A DNA stretch of 23,228 nt from a virus: the IMG/VR virus record IMGVR_UViG_3300031857_001446, positions 1-23,228 of that record, one strand, 5' to 3'. Positions 4,500 to 11,585 of this stretch are shown piece after piece. The notes below the pieces were generated by a model. It saw only the letters and a program-made list of their open reading frames with translations. It was not told the origin of the DNA and ran no database searches. How positions within the stretch are numbered: the stretch's first letter is position 1; every line of letters begins with the position of its first letter. Both the position numbers and the translations under genes were made by a program.

Positions 4500-4849
4500 C
4501 CAAGCTGGTGCCCATTAAGGTTGCAGCAGGCGATGCACAGAAGATGCTTATGGCATACCTGCGCACGGGCAACTACGTCCCACAGCGCACCAGTGAAATC
4601 TCCAAGGCCCTGAACATCCACTCGTCCTGCATCCGCAGGGCGGGCTTGTTCTTGGCCAGCCGGGGAAAACTGCGGGCCGATCTTGTGCCCGGACGGGGGA
4701 AGGGGGAATACCTCTTCACCCTAGAGCAACTCGATCTGTTTGACGACTACAAAGAACCGCCTTCTAGTTTGACGCTTGAAGGCATCCTCACCGCCATGGC
4801 CGAGGTCAAGACCAAGCTCTTGATGCTTGTCCTTCGGCGCAAGGCGTGA
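4496..4849 (+). CDS. Winged-helix-like phage protein, 117 aa
   Basis: Seen: ATGA overlap with the previous gene. Residues about 15-78 show a DNA-binding-like pattern: a first helix (QKMLMAYLRTG), a second and third helix (TSEISKALNIHSSCIRRAGLFL) and a GRGKGEYLFTL hairpin that would be the wing. A helical tail ends KLLMLVLRRKA. Inferred: transcription regulator or replication accessory factor acting with the HTH protein just upstream. Its TGA (4847-4849) abuts the stop codon of the converging polymerase gene with no base between. No metal or catalytic residues are seen. Confidence 0.65.
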   Translation: MTKLVPIKVAAGDAQKMLMAYLRTGNYVPQRTSEISKALNIHSSCIRRAGLFLASRGKLRADLVPGRGKGEYLFTLEQLDLFDDYKEPPSSLTLEGILTAMAEVKTKLLMLVLRRKA

Positions 4850-6715
4850 TCATTTCGCTTCTCCCCAGCTTGGTCCGATCTCCACATCGCACCGGCTGGG
4901 GACTTCTAAGCGCACCGCCTCAGCCATAATCCTGGCCCCCTCGACGGCTTCCTCCCGGCTCTTGACCGACAGAGCCAACTCATCATGCACTTGCAGTATC
5001 GGCTGCATCCCGGCCTTGGCCAGGGCCACCATGGCCGCTTTGGTCTGATCGGCGGCTGACCCCTGAATCAGGCGGTTCAGGCCCTTGTAGGTGCCTGCAC
5101 GCTTGATCCGTTGGCCGTAAGCAATGACCGCTTGCTCACGCGGCAGCGCCTTGTTCACTCCCCACTCCATCGGCTCCCACAGCGGGAACCGGCACTTGCG
5201 GCCCAAGAGCGTGCGGATCGACCCGCCCGATGCCGGGTGCTCAATGCGCTTCATGACGGCATTGACGGTGCCCTTGAGGAACGGCACGCTCTTGTGGAAC
5301 CGCTCGATCAACTCACTCGCCTCTTCTACGGACAAATCCAGGCTCGCTGCAAGCTTTCCCTTGCCCATGCCATACATGAGCCCCAGGCCAATCGTTTTGG
5401 CGGGCTTGCGCTTGATCCCAGCCATGTCCGCGACCATCTGGTGGAAGTCGGTGGTCGGGTCTGCATGGTAGGCTGATACCAGACTGTCGGCCCCGGGCAG
5501 GGACAGCAGGTTGGCGTAGTGGACCAGCAGGCGCGGCTCTTGGGAGGAGAAGTCGTTCGATGCCCACTGCTCCCCTTCCTCGGGCAGGAACAGGCTCCTG
5601 ACCATGGGCCCGATCACCTCATGCCGAGCAGGCACCTGCTGCAGGTTGGGGTTGGCCATGGACAGTCGTCCGGTGACCGTGCCGCCATCGTCAGAGCGCA
5701 TCTGGTTGACATGCGGATGGATGCGGCCCGTCTTGGCGCTGAAGTCCATGTACGGCTGCAGGAACGTGCTGTGCGTCTTGTTGACCTCCCGGACTTCCAC
5801 AATCATCTTTGCCAGCGGATGCTCGCAGGAGTCAAGGAATCCTTTGGTGAAGCTAGGCAGGCCGTTGTCGGTCTTGCTGTAGGGCAGCCCCATCTTGTCG
5901 AAGGCCACGGCAATCGATTGCGCGGCCCAGATGTCCACGCCCTTGCCGCAGATGCTCTTGAGTTCGGCCAGGAGTTCCTGCTCCCTCCTGCGCATGTTGT
6001 CAATTAACTCCGCACATTTTTTACGGTCAAAGCGGATGCCGCGCCGCGTCATCTCCATCAGCACCGGGAAGGCGTTGGTCTCCAAGTCGAAGATCGACTC
6101 GACCTCCTCCTGCCGCATCTTGATCTTGAACTGCTGCCACAGCTTGAGGGTCAGCGCCGCATCTTGCTCGGCGTACTCACCGACATACATCGCCGGGAGC
6201 TTCCAGAGTTCCTTCTTAGGATGGACACCGAAATCGGCTGCGGCCTGCTTGAGGCCCTGCTCACTCTTAACCTCTTGGAGGTAGTCGAAACCTAAAGCAT
6301 TGAGCGAATAGCTGAAGCGATTCTCGTCAAGCAGTGGGGCGGCAAGCATGGTGTCATAGATACGCCCATTGATCTTGAACCCGGAGGCCATAAGCCAACC
6401 AACGTCATAGGCGGCGTTATGACAAACCTTGTCAGCGTTGGTAGCCAGGATATCGGTAATCCACCGCTCGACAAGTCGCTTGTCCAAGTTTCCGCCTCCG
6501 GCGTGTGCGACAGGAAAATATCCTGACCACCCATCGACAGCCACAGCATACCCAACGATGAATCCATCACTACGGGGCCATCCAGGCCCAAAGGACTCCA
6601 TGTTGGGATCACATGTTTCGAGGTCAATTGCGATCTCCCTTGCTGTGGATAAGTTGGGGAAAGACTGTGGAGGAACCCACTCAGTTGGTGTGGGGAACAT
6701 GGGGATAGTTCTCAC
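4850..6715 (-). CDS. polA-like: Family A DNA polymerase with 3'-5' exonuclease domain, 621 aa
   Basis: Replicates phage DNA. Seen: 3'-5' exonuclease motifs D31xE33, N100xxYD104 and Y181xxxD185; polymerase motif A around D388 (NDFSSQEPR), motif B R436xxxK440xxxL444xxxY448G449, motif C H577DE579, plus TVTGRLSMANPNLQQVP (346-362). There is no 5'-3' exonuclease domain, as usual for phage enzymes. Known: motif B position 762 of E. coli Pol I (Phe) affects nucleotide selection and fidelity; here it is Leu444. The start is GTG 6715, overlapping the helicase stop as GTGA with AAGGA upstream; ATG at codon 6 is the alternative. Last gene of the replication operon. Confidence 0.97.
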   Translation of the reverse strand: MRTIPMFPTPTEWVPPQSFPNLSTAREIAIDLETCDPNMESFGPGWPRSDGFIVGYAVAVDGWSGYFPVAHAGGGNLDKRLVERWITDILATNADKVCHNAAYDVGWLMASGFKINGRIYDTMLAAPLLDENRFSYSLNALGFDYLQEVKSEQGLKQAAADFGVHPKKELWKLPAMYVGEYAEQDAALTLKLWQQFKIKMRQEEVESIFDLETNAFPVLMEMTRRGIRFDRKKCAELIDNMRRREQELLAELKSICGKGVDIWAAQSIAVAFDKMGLPYSKTDNGLPSFTKGFLDSCEHPLAKMIVEVREVNKTHSTFLQPYMDFSAKTGRIHPHVNQMRSDDGGTVTGRLSMANPNLQQVPARHEVIGPMVRSLFLPEEGEQWASNDFSSQEPRLLVHYANLLSLPGADSLVSAYHADPTTDFHQMVADMAGIKRKPAKTIGLGLMYGMGKGKLAASLDLSVEEASELIERFHKSVPFLKGTVNAVMKRIEHPASGGSIRTLLGRKCRFPLWEPMEWGVNKALPREQAVIAYGQRIKRAGTYKGLNRLIQGSAADQTKAAMVALAKAGMQPILQVHDELALSVKSREEAVEGARIMAEAVRLEVPSRCDVEIGPSWGEAK

Positions 6716-8214
6716 AGGATGAATCCTTTTTCTCGTTGCTTTGGCAGGATCAAGTGCAGCGCCTTCTTGGCCCGGGTGATGCCTACGTAGAACAGGCGGT
6801 GAATGCTGTCCCCATTGGTGGCGTATTCCTTGGCAAACTTGGGCGAGAGGTCCATGAACAACATGACGTTGTCCGCCTCCCCTCCCTTGGCGCCGTGGAT
6901 TGTGGATAACTTGATGCGGCCTGCGTTAGAGAGCTTCTGCTTCCTGCGCAGCACGGCAACCAAATAGTCCCGCTTGTCTTCGGAGATGCGGGACAGGGCC
7001 TCATGCCAGATGGCCTCGGTCCGTAGGCCGTGGTCCTTGGTCAGTTTCTCAAGGCTGTACCAAGCCGTTGAGTCACCGCCCTTGAAGGTCCGGTGGCCTC
7101 GGGCAACGAAGTCGCCACCCAGGTACTTGTAGATGTCCATCACGTGGCCGCCAATGACCTCCTCGCCCCTGCGCAGGGCCTCCCAGTGGACGACCGCCTC
7201 CAGCATCTTCTGGGGCAGGCTGGGCACGCCCCCGCGCTCAAACAGCACCCCGTTGGACTTGAGCCATTCATGGATGGGGTTGAGCATGTAGTTGGTGGCA
7301 GCGAGGATGAGCCAGGGGTCCTCGCTCATCGGTACGTCCTCGAAGCGGTAATAGGTCTTGACCTCGCCTTCAAAGTCCCGGGCCTTCCACTTCTTCGGCT
7401 GGCGCTCCCTGATGCGGTGGACAATCCTGTCGGCCAGTGCGTGGACCCCGCTGGGAACGCGGTAGGACTGCTCCAGCACCGTGATCTGGCCCTCAAAGGA
7501 CAGAAAGCTCTTGACATCGGCACCGGCCCAAGTGAATACTGCCTGATCGTCGTCTCCGGCGAGGAAGACCCGTTTCGACTTCGAAACCAGGGCCTCAACA
7601 ATTTGCCATTGCAGGCGGCTCAAGTCCTGCGCCTCGTCGATGATCAGCACCTCCAGTGACGGCAGGCACGCTGGATCGGACACCACCATCTCCAGCAAGT
7701 CAGTGAAGTCCAGCAGGTCCTTGGACCGTTTGTAGTGGCGGTAGGACCGTTCGACGAACTCAAAGTGGTACCACTCGATGTCCAGGCCGCTCTGGTTGTA
7801 GTGCTGGCGCAGATCGGAGCCCCGAATCCTAGCGAGGTTGATCTCGTTGAGGATAGGGTTGTCGGCCTTGGCCAGATTGACATCGTCCTCGCTGCCGACA
7901 CTGATCTCGATGCCCACCTGGGCCGCGAACTCTTGGTAATGCTCCGGGCGCATGATCATGTCGGCGTTGATGGCCAGACAGCGGAAGGCCAGTGAGTGCA
8001 GCGTTCGGAAATAGGGGAAGTCGGTCTTGGGGTGGAGGAACGGGAACTTGGCCACGGCGCGATCCCGGGCCTCGTTGGCAGCCTTCTTGGTGAAGGAGAA
8101 ATACCCGATGCTCATCGGAGAGATTCCTGCTCCAAGCTCCTGCTCGACGCGGTTGAGCAAGTAGGTTGTTTTCCCCGTGCCTGGGGGCCCAAAGATTTTG
8201 TGGACTTCTGTCAA
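6712..8214 (-). CDS. SF1A UvrD/PcrA-type DNA helicase, 500 aa
   Basis: ATP-driven 3'-5' unwinding of DNA. Seen in order: Walker A GPPGTGKT (9-16), motif Ia FTKKAANEAR (41-50), Walker B IIDEAQDL (191-198), motif III AGDDDQAVFTWAG (219-231), motif IV VLEQSYRVP (246-254), motif V STIHGAKGGEADNV (437-450), motif VI LFYVGITRAKKAL. It is shorter than host UvrD (about 720 aa), with reduced accessory domains. The start is TTG 8214, whose TGA overlap with the primase stop (TTGA) copies the ATGA pattern elsewhere; Walker A begins at residue 9, so no later start is possible. Probably translated by coupling. It lies between the primase and the polymerase, which supports a role at the fork. Confidence 0.95.
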   Translation of the reverse strand: MTEVHKIFGPPGTGKTTYLLNRVEQELGAGISPMSIGYFSFTKKAANEARDRAVAKFPFLHPKTDFPYFRTLHSLAFRCLAINADMIMRPEHYQEFAAQVGIEISVGSEDDVNLAKADNPILNEINLARIRGSDLRQHYNQSGLDIEWYHFEFVERSYRHYKRSKDLLDFTDLLEMVVSDPACLPSLEVLIIDEAQDLSRLQWQIVEALVSKSKRVFLAGDDDQAVFTWAGADVKSFLSFEGQITVLEQSYRVPSGVHALADRIVHRIRERQPKKWKARDFEGEVKTYYRFEDVPMSEDPWLILAATNYMLNPIHEWLKSNGVLFERGGVPSLPQKMLEAVVHWEALRRGEEVIGGHVMDIYKYLGGDFVARGHRTFKGGDSTAWYSLEKLTKDHGLRTEAIWHEALSRISEDKRDYLVAVLRRKQKLSNAGRIKLSTIHGAKGGEADNVMLFMDLSPKFAKEYATNGDSIHRLFYVGITRAKKALHLILPKQREKGFIL

Positions 8215-9743
8215 AACGGACTCCCTTGCTCTCGCACTGTCTGGGTCTCAAACGGTGCGTCTTGCCGCTCGAAGCGGGGGATGCGCCAGCAGCGCACGGT
8301 GCGGTTCTTCAGGAACAAACTGATGGGCTCGCCGCCCATGTCGCGCAGGCGCTGTGCCATCTTGGGCGCCGACAGGCCCACGAAGTTGTTGCGCTTGAGG
8401 TGCGCCTCAAGGTCCTTCATGCGGAAGTAGGTGCGGGCCTCATCCTCATCCGTCCAGGGCCTGCCCATGATGATTTCCTCACGCACAAGGGCCTGCTGCA
8501 TGTGGGCCGTGAACTCTTCCAACAGGTCCATGAAGCGCCCGGTGACACTGGTGTCCTCGCTGGCCTCGGTGATCTGCTCGGTCTCCACCATCTCTTTGAG
8601 CAGGGCGTTGAGCAGGTTCTCCCAATCCTGCTTGCGCAGGGTGGGCGGCACGATGTTCAAGCGCTCAAGGCAGGCCTTCTGGAAGGCGGCCTGCATGTAC
8701 AGGCTGTCGGTATCCAACTCGATGCGGCGACCGTTGACATCGAGGAACCACAGCGGCGGCTCACTGGCGTACTTCGATAGGCTGGCTATCTGAGGTGCAT
8801 CAGGGGCAGCGGCTCCGATACCGAATTTGCGAGTGCGGCAAAGGCCGGAGTTGCAAAACGAGTTGAGCGGTGCGTCCTTGCATTTGTAGTGATACTCCTT
8901 CTTGCCAACCTGCTTGACCAATAGTTGGACTTCGTTGTTGGGCAAAGGGGGAGCCACATACTTGTAGTTGTATTCAACCATCTTGTCTTCCCAGCCCGCT
9001 GCGTGGACCTTCTTAAGATAGATGCCAATGTTGAATAGTCCATTATTGCGGGTGCCCTCCGGGAAGCCTTGGGCGCATAATGCCTGCAGGCATGGCGGGC
9101 CATCTTTGATGGGACTCTCAACCTGCTTAGGCGGCTCTGGGAAATTGAGTGGTACGTCTTGGACCGCCGCATCGTAGAGCGCATAAAACTCTTCCATAGT
9201 CGCCGCAGTCCCGTCTGGGTTGACTGCGTAACGAAGACCGTTCTCGCCGCCGAAGTACGGAAGGTTGAGGAAGTTGCCGGTGTCCCCTCGATCAACAAGG
9301 ATCTCTGCTTGTTTTGGAAAGATTTCTCGACCCGCTTCACCAAGCAGAGCAGCCGCGTTTTTGAGATACGTTTGGAAATCTAGGGCCGGAACAGGCGTTT
9401 TTGTAAATAAGAATACATGGGCACCCCCTGACTTACTTCTGCAAACGACCAGCGGCAGCTTAAGCTGCGCAACACGCTCGACTAGGCCTTTGAGGTCCAG
9501 AGGATACTGGTCAACGTCAATACAGCCCCAGATGCAGGTGTTATCCGCCCTGATTGGGATAATTCCAAGACTCGGTTCAACACCTTCAAGGTGCTTGACC
9601 CATAGCTCGTCAACTGGCGGCTTTCGCACAACCGTAGCTTGTCCTGCTTGCTTTCCATCTCCTCGTTCTGCCTTTATCTTGTATGTCCCATAGGCAATGT
9701 CCAATCCATTGAAGATTGCCTTGAATCTTGTTATGTCTGTCAT
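8211..9743 (-). CDS. Archaeo-eukaryotic-type primase (PriS-like plus PriL-like parts), 510 aa
   Basis: Probably makes primers for the family A polymerase. Seen: the AEP catalytic signature GCIDVDQY (D76xD78) and SKSGGAHVF (S105 to H109), then AEILVDRGDTGNFLNLPYF (147-164). From 215 on, PPCLQAL (C218) with RNNGLFNIGIYLKK, then QVGKKEYHYKC (C288), C297 and C302 resemble the four-cysteine [4Fe-4S] layout of the primase large-subunit C-terminal domain. The rest is helical, with a possible winged helix near the C-terminus. Known: AEP primases occur in phages, plasmids and TOTE-type systems. Inferred: PriS- and PriL-like functions in one chain. No helicase Walker motif is fused to it. Confidence 0.85.
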   Translation of the reverse strand: MTDITRFKAIFNGLDIAYGTYKIKAERGDGKQAGQATVVRKPPVDELWVKHLEGVEPSLGIIPIRADNTCIWGCIDVDQYPLDLKGLVERVAQLKLPLVVCRSKSGGAHVFLFTKTPVPALDFQTYLKNAAALLGEAGREIFPKQAEILVDRGDTGNFLNLPYFGGENGLRYAVNPDGTAATMEEFYALYDAAVQDVPLNFPEPPKQVESPIKDGPPCLQALCAQGFPEGTRNNGLFNIGIYLKKVHAAGWEDKMVEYNYKYVAPPLPNNEVQLLVKQVGKKEYHYKCKDAPLNSFCNSGLCRTRKFGIGAAAPDAPQIASLSKYASEPPLWFLDVNGRRIELDTDSLYMQAAFQKACLERLNIVPPTLRKQDWENLLNALLKEMVETEQITEASEDTSVTGRFMDLLEEFTAHMQQALVREEIIMGRPWTDEDEARTYFRMKDLEAHLKRNNFVGLSAPKMAQRLRDMGGEPISLFLKNRTVRCWRIPRFERQDAPFETQTVREQGSPF

Positions 9744-9833
9744 CGCGATCTCTATAAAAGGTGGGGCCTACTCGCTGCACTGAGGCTCATTGCCCATGTA
9801 CCGGGGTAGCAGCATCCGCTTTCGGCCCCAAAA
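9744..9833 (-). other. 90-bp gap between ssDNA-binding-like and primase genes
   Basis: The largest non-coding gap inside the replication operon. No convincing promoter, or terminator with a U-tract, is visible. On the minus strand it holds a 15-codon ORF (9768-9815, described separately) and a weak AGAG ribosome site before the primase start. Confidence 0.5.
9768..9815 (-). CDS. Possible 15-residue mini-ORF or leader peptide
   Basis: ATG at 9815 to TAG at 9768 encodes MLLPRYMGNEPQCSE. It is in frame with the stop of the upstream ssDNA-binding-like gene, so readthrough would append it. The upstream bases GAAAGCGG are only a weak ribosome site. It may be a real micro-gene, a regulatory leader for the primase, or chance; the sequence is not low-complexity, but length alone gives little support. 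Confidence 0.25.
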   Translation of the reverse strand: MLLPRYMGNEPQCSE

Positions 9834-10601
9834 TCAGAATGGCGCTGGTCCGCTGTCCACGGAGCCTTCACCTTCATGCTTGACCTTGACTTCGCCCGCG
9901 CTGACTTGAGTAGCGAAAGACTTGGCCGCCTGATACTGATTCATATCTTGGATGGGGCCGATCTTCTCGATCTCCCAGCCATACCACTTGCCCTTGTCGT
10001 TGGACTCAGCCTGCGTGGTCAGACGGTACAGGTGTGAGTACATCGGGGGCGTGTACGGACCATTCTTGCCCATGAGCTTGGTGCTCATCATCATGCTGTT
10101 CCACTTGCGCGACTTCTTGAGTTGCGTGGACTTCATGACGATCAGTGCAGGCTCAGGAATGCCGCTGTCGTTGATGACCATCACGTAGTGATTGGCCGTG
10201 TTCTCGATGTAGTTGCCGTTGTCGAGGTAGTCCTTGTTGTCGCCCGGCTCGCGGTGCGTGCGAGTCAGGATGTCGGACGTAGCAGGGTAGATGGCCTGAG
10301 GAGCGCCGCTGCCAGAGCCGCGTGGTGCCCACTCAATGTACTGACGCACATAGGCTACCGGGATCACCGTGATGCCTTTCTTGCCTTCATGGATCTCGCC
10401 AGACACGCTGTTCATGATGCAGCCGGGCATGGCGCCATCGACTTCACCGATCTCTGGGCTGGTGCTGGTCAACAGCTTGAGGAACGGCAGGGCAAAGTCT
10501 TCTTGCCCCATTCCATCAAAGCCATTGTTGGCATCCTGCTCAAAGTCACCCCCGAGGGCAACAGCGTACTCTTCCTTCTTTGCAACTTCGTTTTTGCTCA
10601 T
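9834..10601 (-). CDS. Phage ssDNA-binding-like protein, 255 aa
   Basis: Seen: a body with DFALPFLKLLTSTSPE, GITVIPVAYVRQYIEW, NYIENTANHYVMVIND and KWYGWEIEKIG, typical of a beta-rich OB-fold-like phage family. A flexible end with Glu/Asp residues closes in SGPAPF, a weakly acidic tail ending in Phe like that of SSB and T7 gp2.5. Known: proteins of this type sit beside DNA polymerase and primase in many podovirus-like phages and are annotated as ssDNA-binding. The start at ATG 10601 is chosen because AAGGA lies nine bases upstream; ATG 10622, overlapping the previous stop as ATGA, would add seven residues and has no ribosome site. Assignment from pattern and context, not from a catalytic motif. 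Confidence 0.7.
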   Translation of the reverse strand: MSKNEVAKKEEYAVALGGDFEQDANNGFDGMGQEDFALPFLKLLTSTSPEIGEVDGAMPGCIMNSVSGEIHEGKKGITVIPVAYVRQYIEWAPRGSGSGAPQAIYPATSDILTRTHREPGDNKDYLDNGNYIENTANHYVMVINDSGIPEPALIVMKSTQLKKSRKWNSMMMSTKLMGKNGPYTPPMYSHLYRLTTQAESNDKGKWYGWEIEKIGPIQDMNQYQAAKSFATQVSAGEVKVKHEGEGSVDSGPAPF

Positions 10602-10610
10602 GATTAATGG

Positions 10611-10615
10611 TCCTT
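10611..10615 (-). promoter_or_regulatory. Ribosome site deciding the start of the ssDNA-binding-like gene
   Basis: AAGGA on the minus strand lies nine bases before ATG 10601 and inside the first codons of the longer candidate ORF. It favours the 255-residue product over the 262-residue one. Confidence 0.6.
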
Positions 10616-10618
10616 GGT

Positions 10619-11176
10619 TCATGCCGATTTGATGGTGGCTTTCTGGCCGACATAGACGCCAAAAAGCTCGGTGGGGAACTCGCTTCCGCGTTCCACCTGC
10701 TCGCGAACCCAGGCCTTCAGGGTCTGGGGTTCGATCTTCTGCGCCTGCTCGACAGGATAGTTTTGCTCACGCAGTTGATTCAGTAAGGTCTCGCACAACT
10801 GGTCCTCATTGCGACCAAATCGTACGGACACGGTGTTCTTGATGATGTCGTCGTAGCCGTGCTCACGCAGCCACTCGTACGCTGCAGCGCGGTTCTCTTC
10901 CTTGATGGACGCGCTGTAGAAGGGCTTGACGGTAATCTCGCTGCCATCGAGCATAGAAAACTTGGACAGGCCAAGCTCCTGCAGCATTGCAGGGATGGTC
11001 TCCTCCAGCAGTTTGCGCTGCTGTTGCTTGCGCTCATCGACGGTGTCCTCAAGCTCCTTGATCTCTGCTTCCAGTTCCTTGGCACGCTTGGCCAAGGCAC
11101 CCACAGAGGACAGGTCCTCGTTCTTGACGGTCAGAGCACCTGCGTCTTCTTCAAACAAGTTGTTGATGTCAGTCAT
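10619..11176 (-). CDS. Coiled-coil phage replication-module protein, 185 aa
   Basis: Seen: start ATG 11176 with GGAG six bases upstream; TTG 11203 and ATG 11188 in the same frame are less likely. Residues about 24-65 form a strong coiled coil (LAKRAKELEAEIKELEDTVDERKQQQ), followed by a compact domain with GLSKFSMLDGSEITVKPF, AAAYEWLREHGYDDIIKN, KIEPQTLKAWVREQVERG and a C-terminal GVYVGQKATIKSA. Known: a conserved family in podovirus-like phages beside the ssDNA-binding protein and polymerase, usually unnamed. Inferred: a partner of the ssDNA-binding or recombination machinery; the coiled coil suggests an oligomer. It overlaps the upstream gene by eight bases (ATGACTGA) and the downstream one as ATGA if the longer start there is used. 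Confidence 0.75.
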   Translation of the reverse strand: MTDINNLFEEDAGALTVKNEDLSSVGALAKRAKELEAEIKELEDTVDERKQQQRKLLEETIPAMLQELGLSKFSMLDGSEITVKPFYSASIKEENRAAAYEWLREHGYDDIIKNTVSVRFGRNEDQLCETLLNQLREQNYPVEQAQKIEPQTLKAWVREQVERGSEFPTELFGVYVGQKATIKSA

Positions 11177-11498
11177 CTCTTTCTCCATTCTCAGTGATGT
11201 CAATCTTGACGGGGATGTACATCCGCTCGCGGCGATCCCACTTCAAGGCGGTGTAGCGGCCAGAGTTATAAAAGGCAGCTATCGAGCAGGCCAAGCCGAT
11301 AGCCACAGGGTCACCCGTCAAGAGCAGGCTGTCGCCGTCCTTGTAGTCCCGCAGCTTGCGCCGTAGAACGCGCACAGTGGGCAATGTGCTGAAAGCAATC
11401 TGTGTATTGGGAGCCAGCAAAACCTTGATGTCCCCAAAGCGCATTGCCTGGGAAATATCGTGGTTGGGCATCTCCTGCACAACGAATACGGTAGACAT
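11169..11498 (-). CDS. Conserved phage hypothetical protein, first gene of replication operon, 109 aa
   Basis: Seen: ATG 11498 has AAGGAG upstream with suitable spacing; an in-frame TTG at 11519 was rejected because it lies just after the predicted transcript start. Sequence: MSTVFVVQEMPNHDISQAM, then GDIKVLLAPNTQIAFSTLP, LRRKLRDYKDGDSLLLTGDP and ALKWDRRERMYIPVKID. Known: a recurrent small protein in marine and freshwater podovirus-like phages (pattern FVVQE...LLP...QIAFS...LLLxGDPxAIG...LKWDRxExxYxPV), without a known function. Its place directly behind the operon promoter suggests early expression. An alpha/beta fold is likely; no catalytic residues can be named. Confidence 0.8.
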   Translation of the reverse strand: MSTVFVVQEMPNHDISQAMRFGDIKVLLAPNTQIAFSTLPTVRVLRRKLRDYKDGDSLLLTGDPVAIGLACSIAAFYNSGRYTALKWDRRERMYIPVKIDITENGERDD

Positions 11499-11530
11499 GT
11501 TTACATTCTCCTTTCTCAAACCGTGCGCTT

Positions 11531-11540
11531 AGTGTACACT
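11531..11540. promoter_or_regulatory. Palindromic -10 element, possible bidirectional promoter
   Basis: AGTGTACACT is a perfect ten-base palindrome that gives TACACT on both strands. On the plus strand TACACT (11535-11540) is followed by a leader of about 40 bases to the SNF2-like gene at 11586, but no good -35 is found 15-18 bases upstream (TTTCTC). A shared -10 for both divergent operons is possible; a regulator site is the alternative. Confidence 0.45.
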
Positions 11541-11558
11541 ACTTTCCGAGGCTGTCAA
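11531..11558 (-). promoter_or_regulatory. Sigma70-type promoter of the leftward replication operon
   Basis: On the minus strand TTGACA (11558-11553) and TACACT (11536-11531) are 16 bases apart, the same two hexamers and spacing as at 3344-3371. Transcription would begin near 11524, about 25 bases before ATG 11498, leaving room for the AAGGAG site. Confidence 0.85.
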
Positions 11559-11585
11559 CCCCCTCGCACAGAAAGGAAGAAAGAC

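Noticed and set aside
4861-4913. CCCCAGC / GCTGGGG inverted repeat just beyond the convergent stops, as a terminator
   Set aside because: The seven-base arms are far apart (loop of about 26 bases) and no T-run follows on either side.
8208-8216. TTGACA on the minus strand at the start of the UvrD-type gene
   Set aside because: The bases are the TTG start codon and next codons (TTGACAGAA); no -10 box is found at 15-18 bases.
11460-11585. 42-codon upstream extension of the SNF2-like gene
   Set aside because: It would cover the divergent promoter and the start of the opposite gene; ATG 11586 has a good ribosome site and the usual N-terminus.
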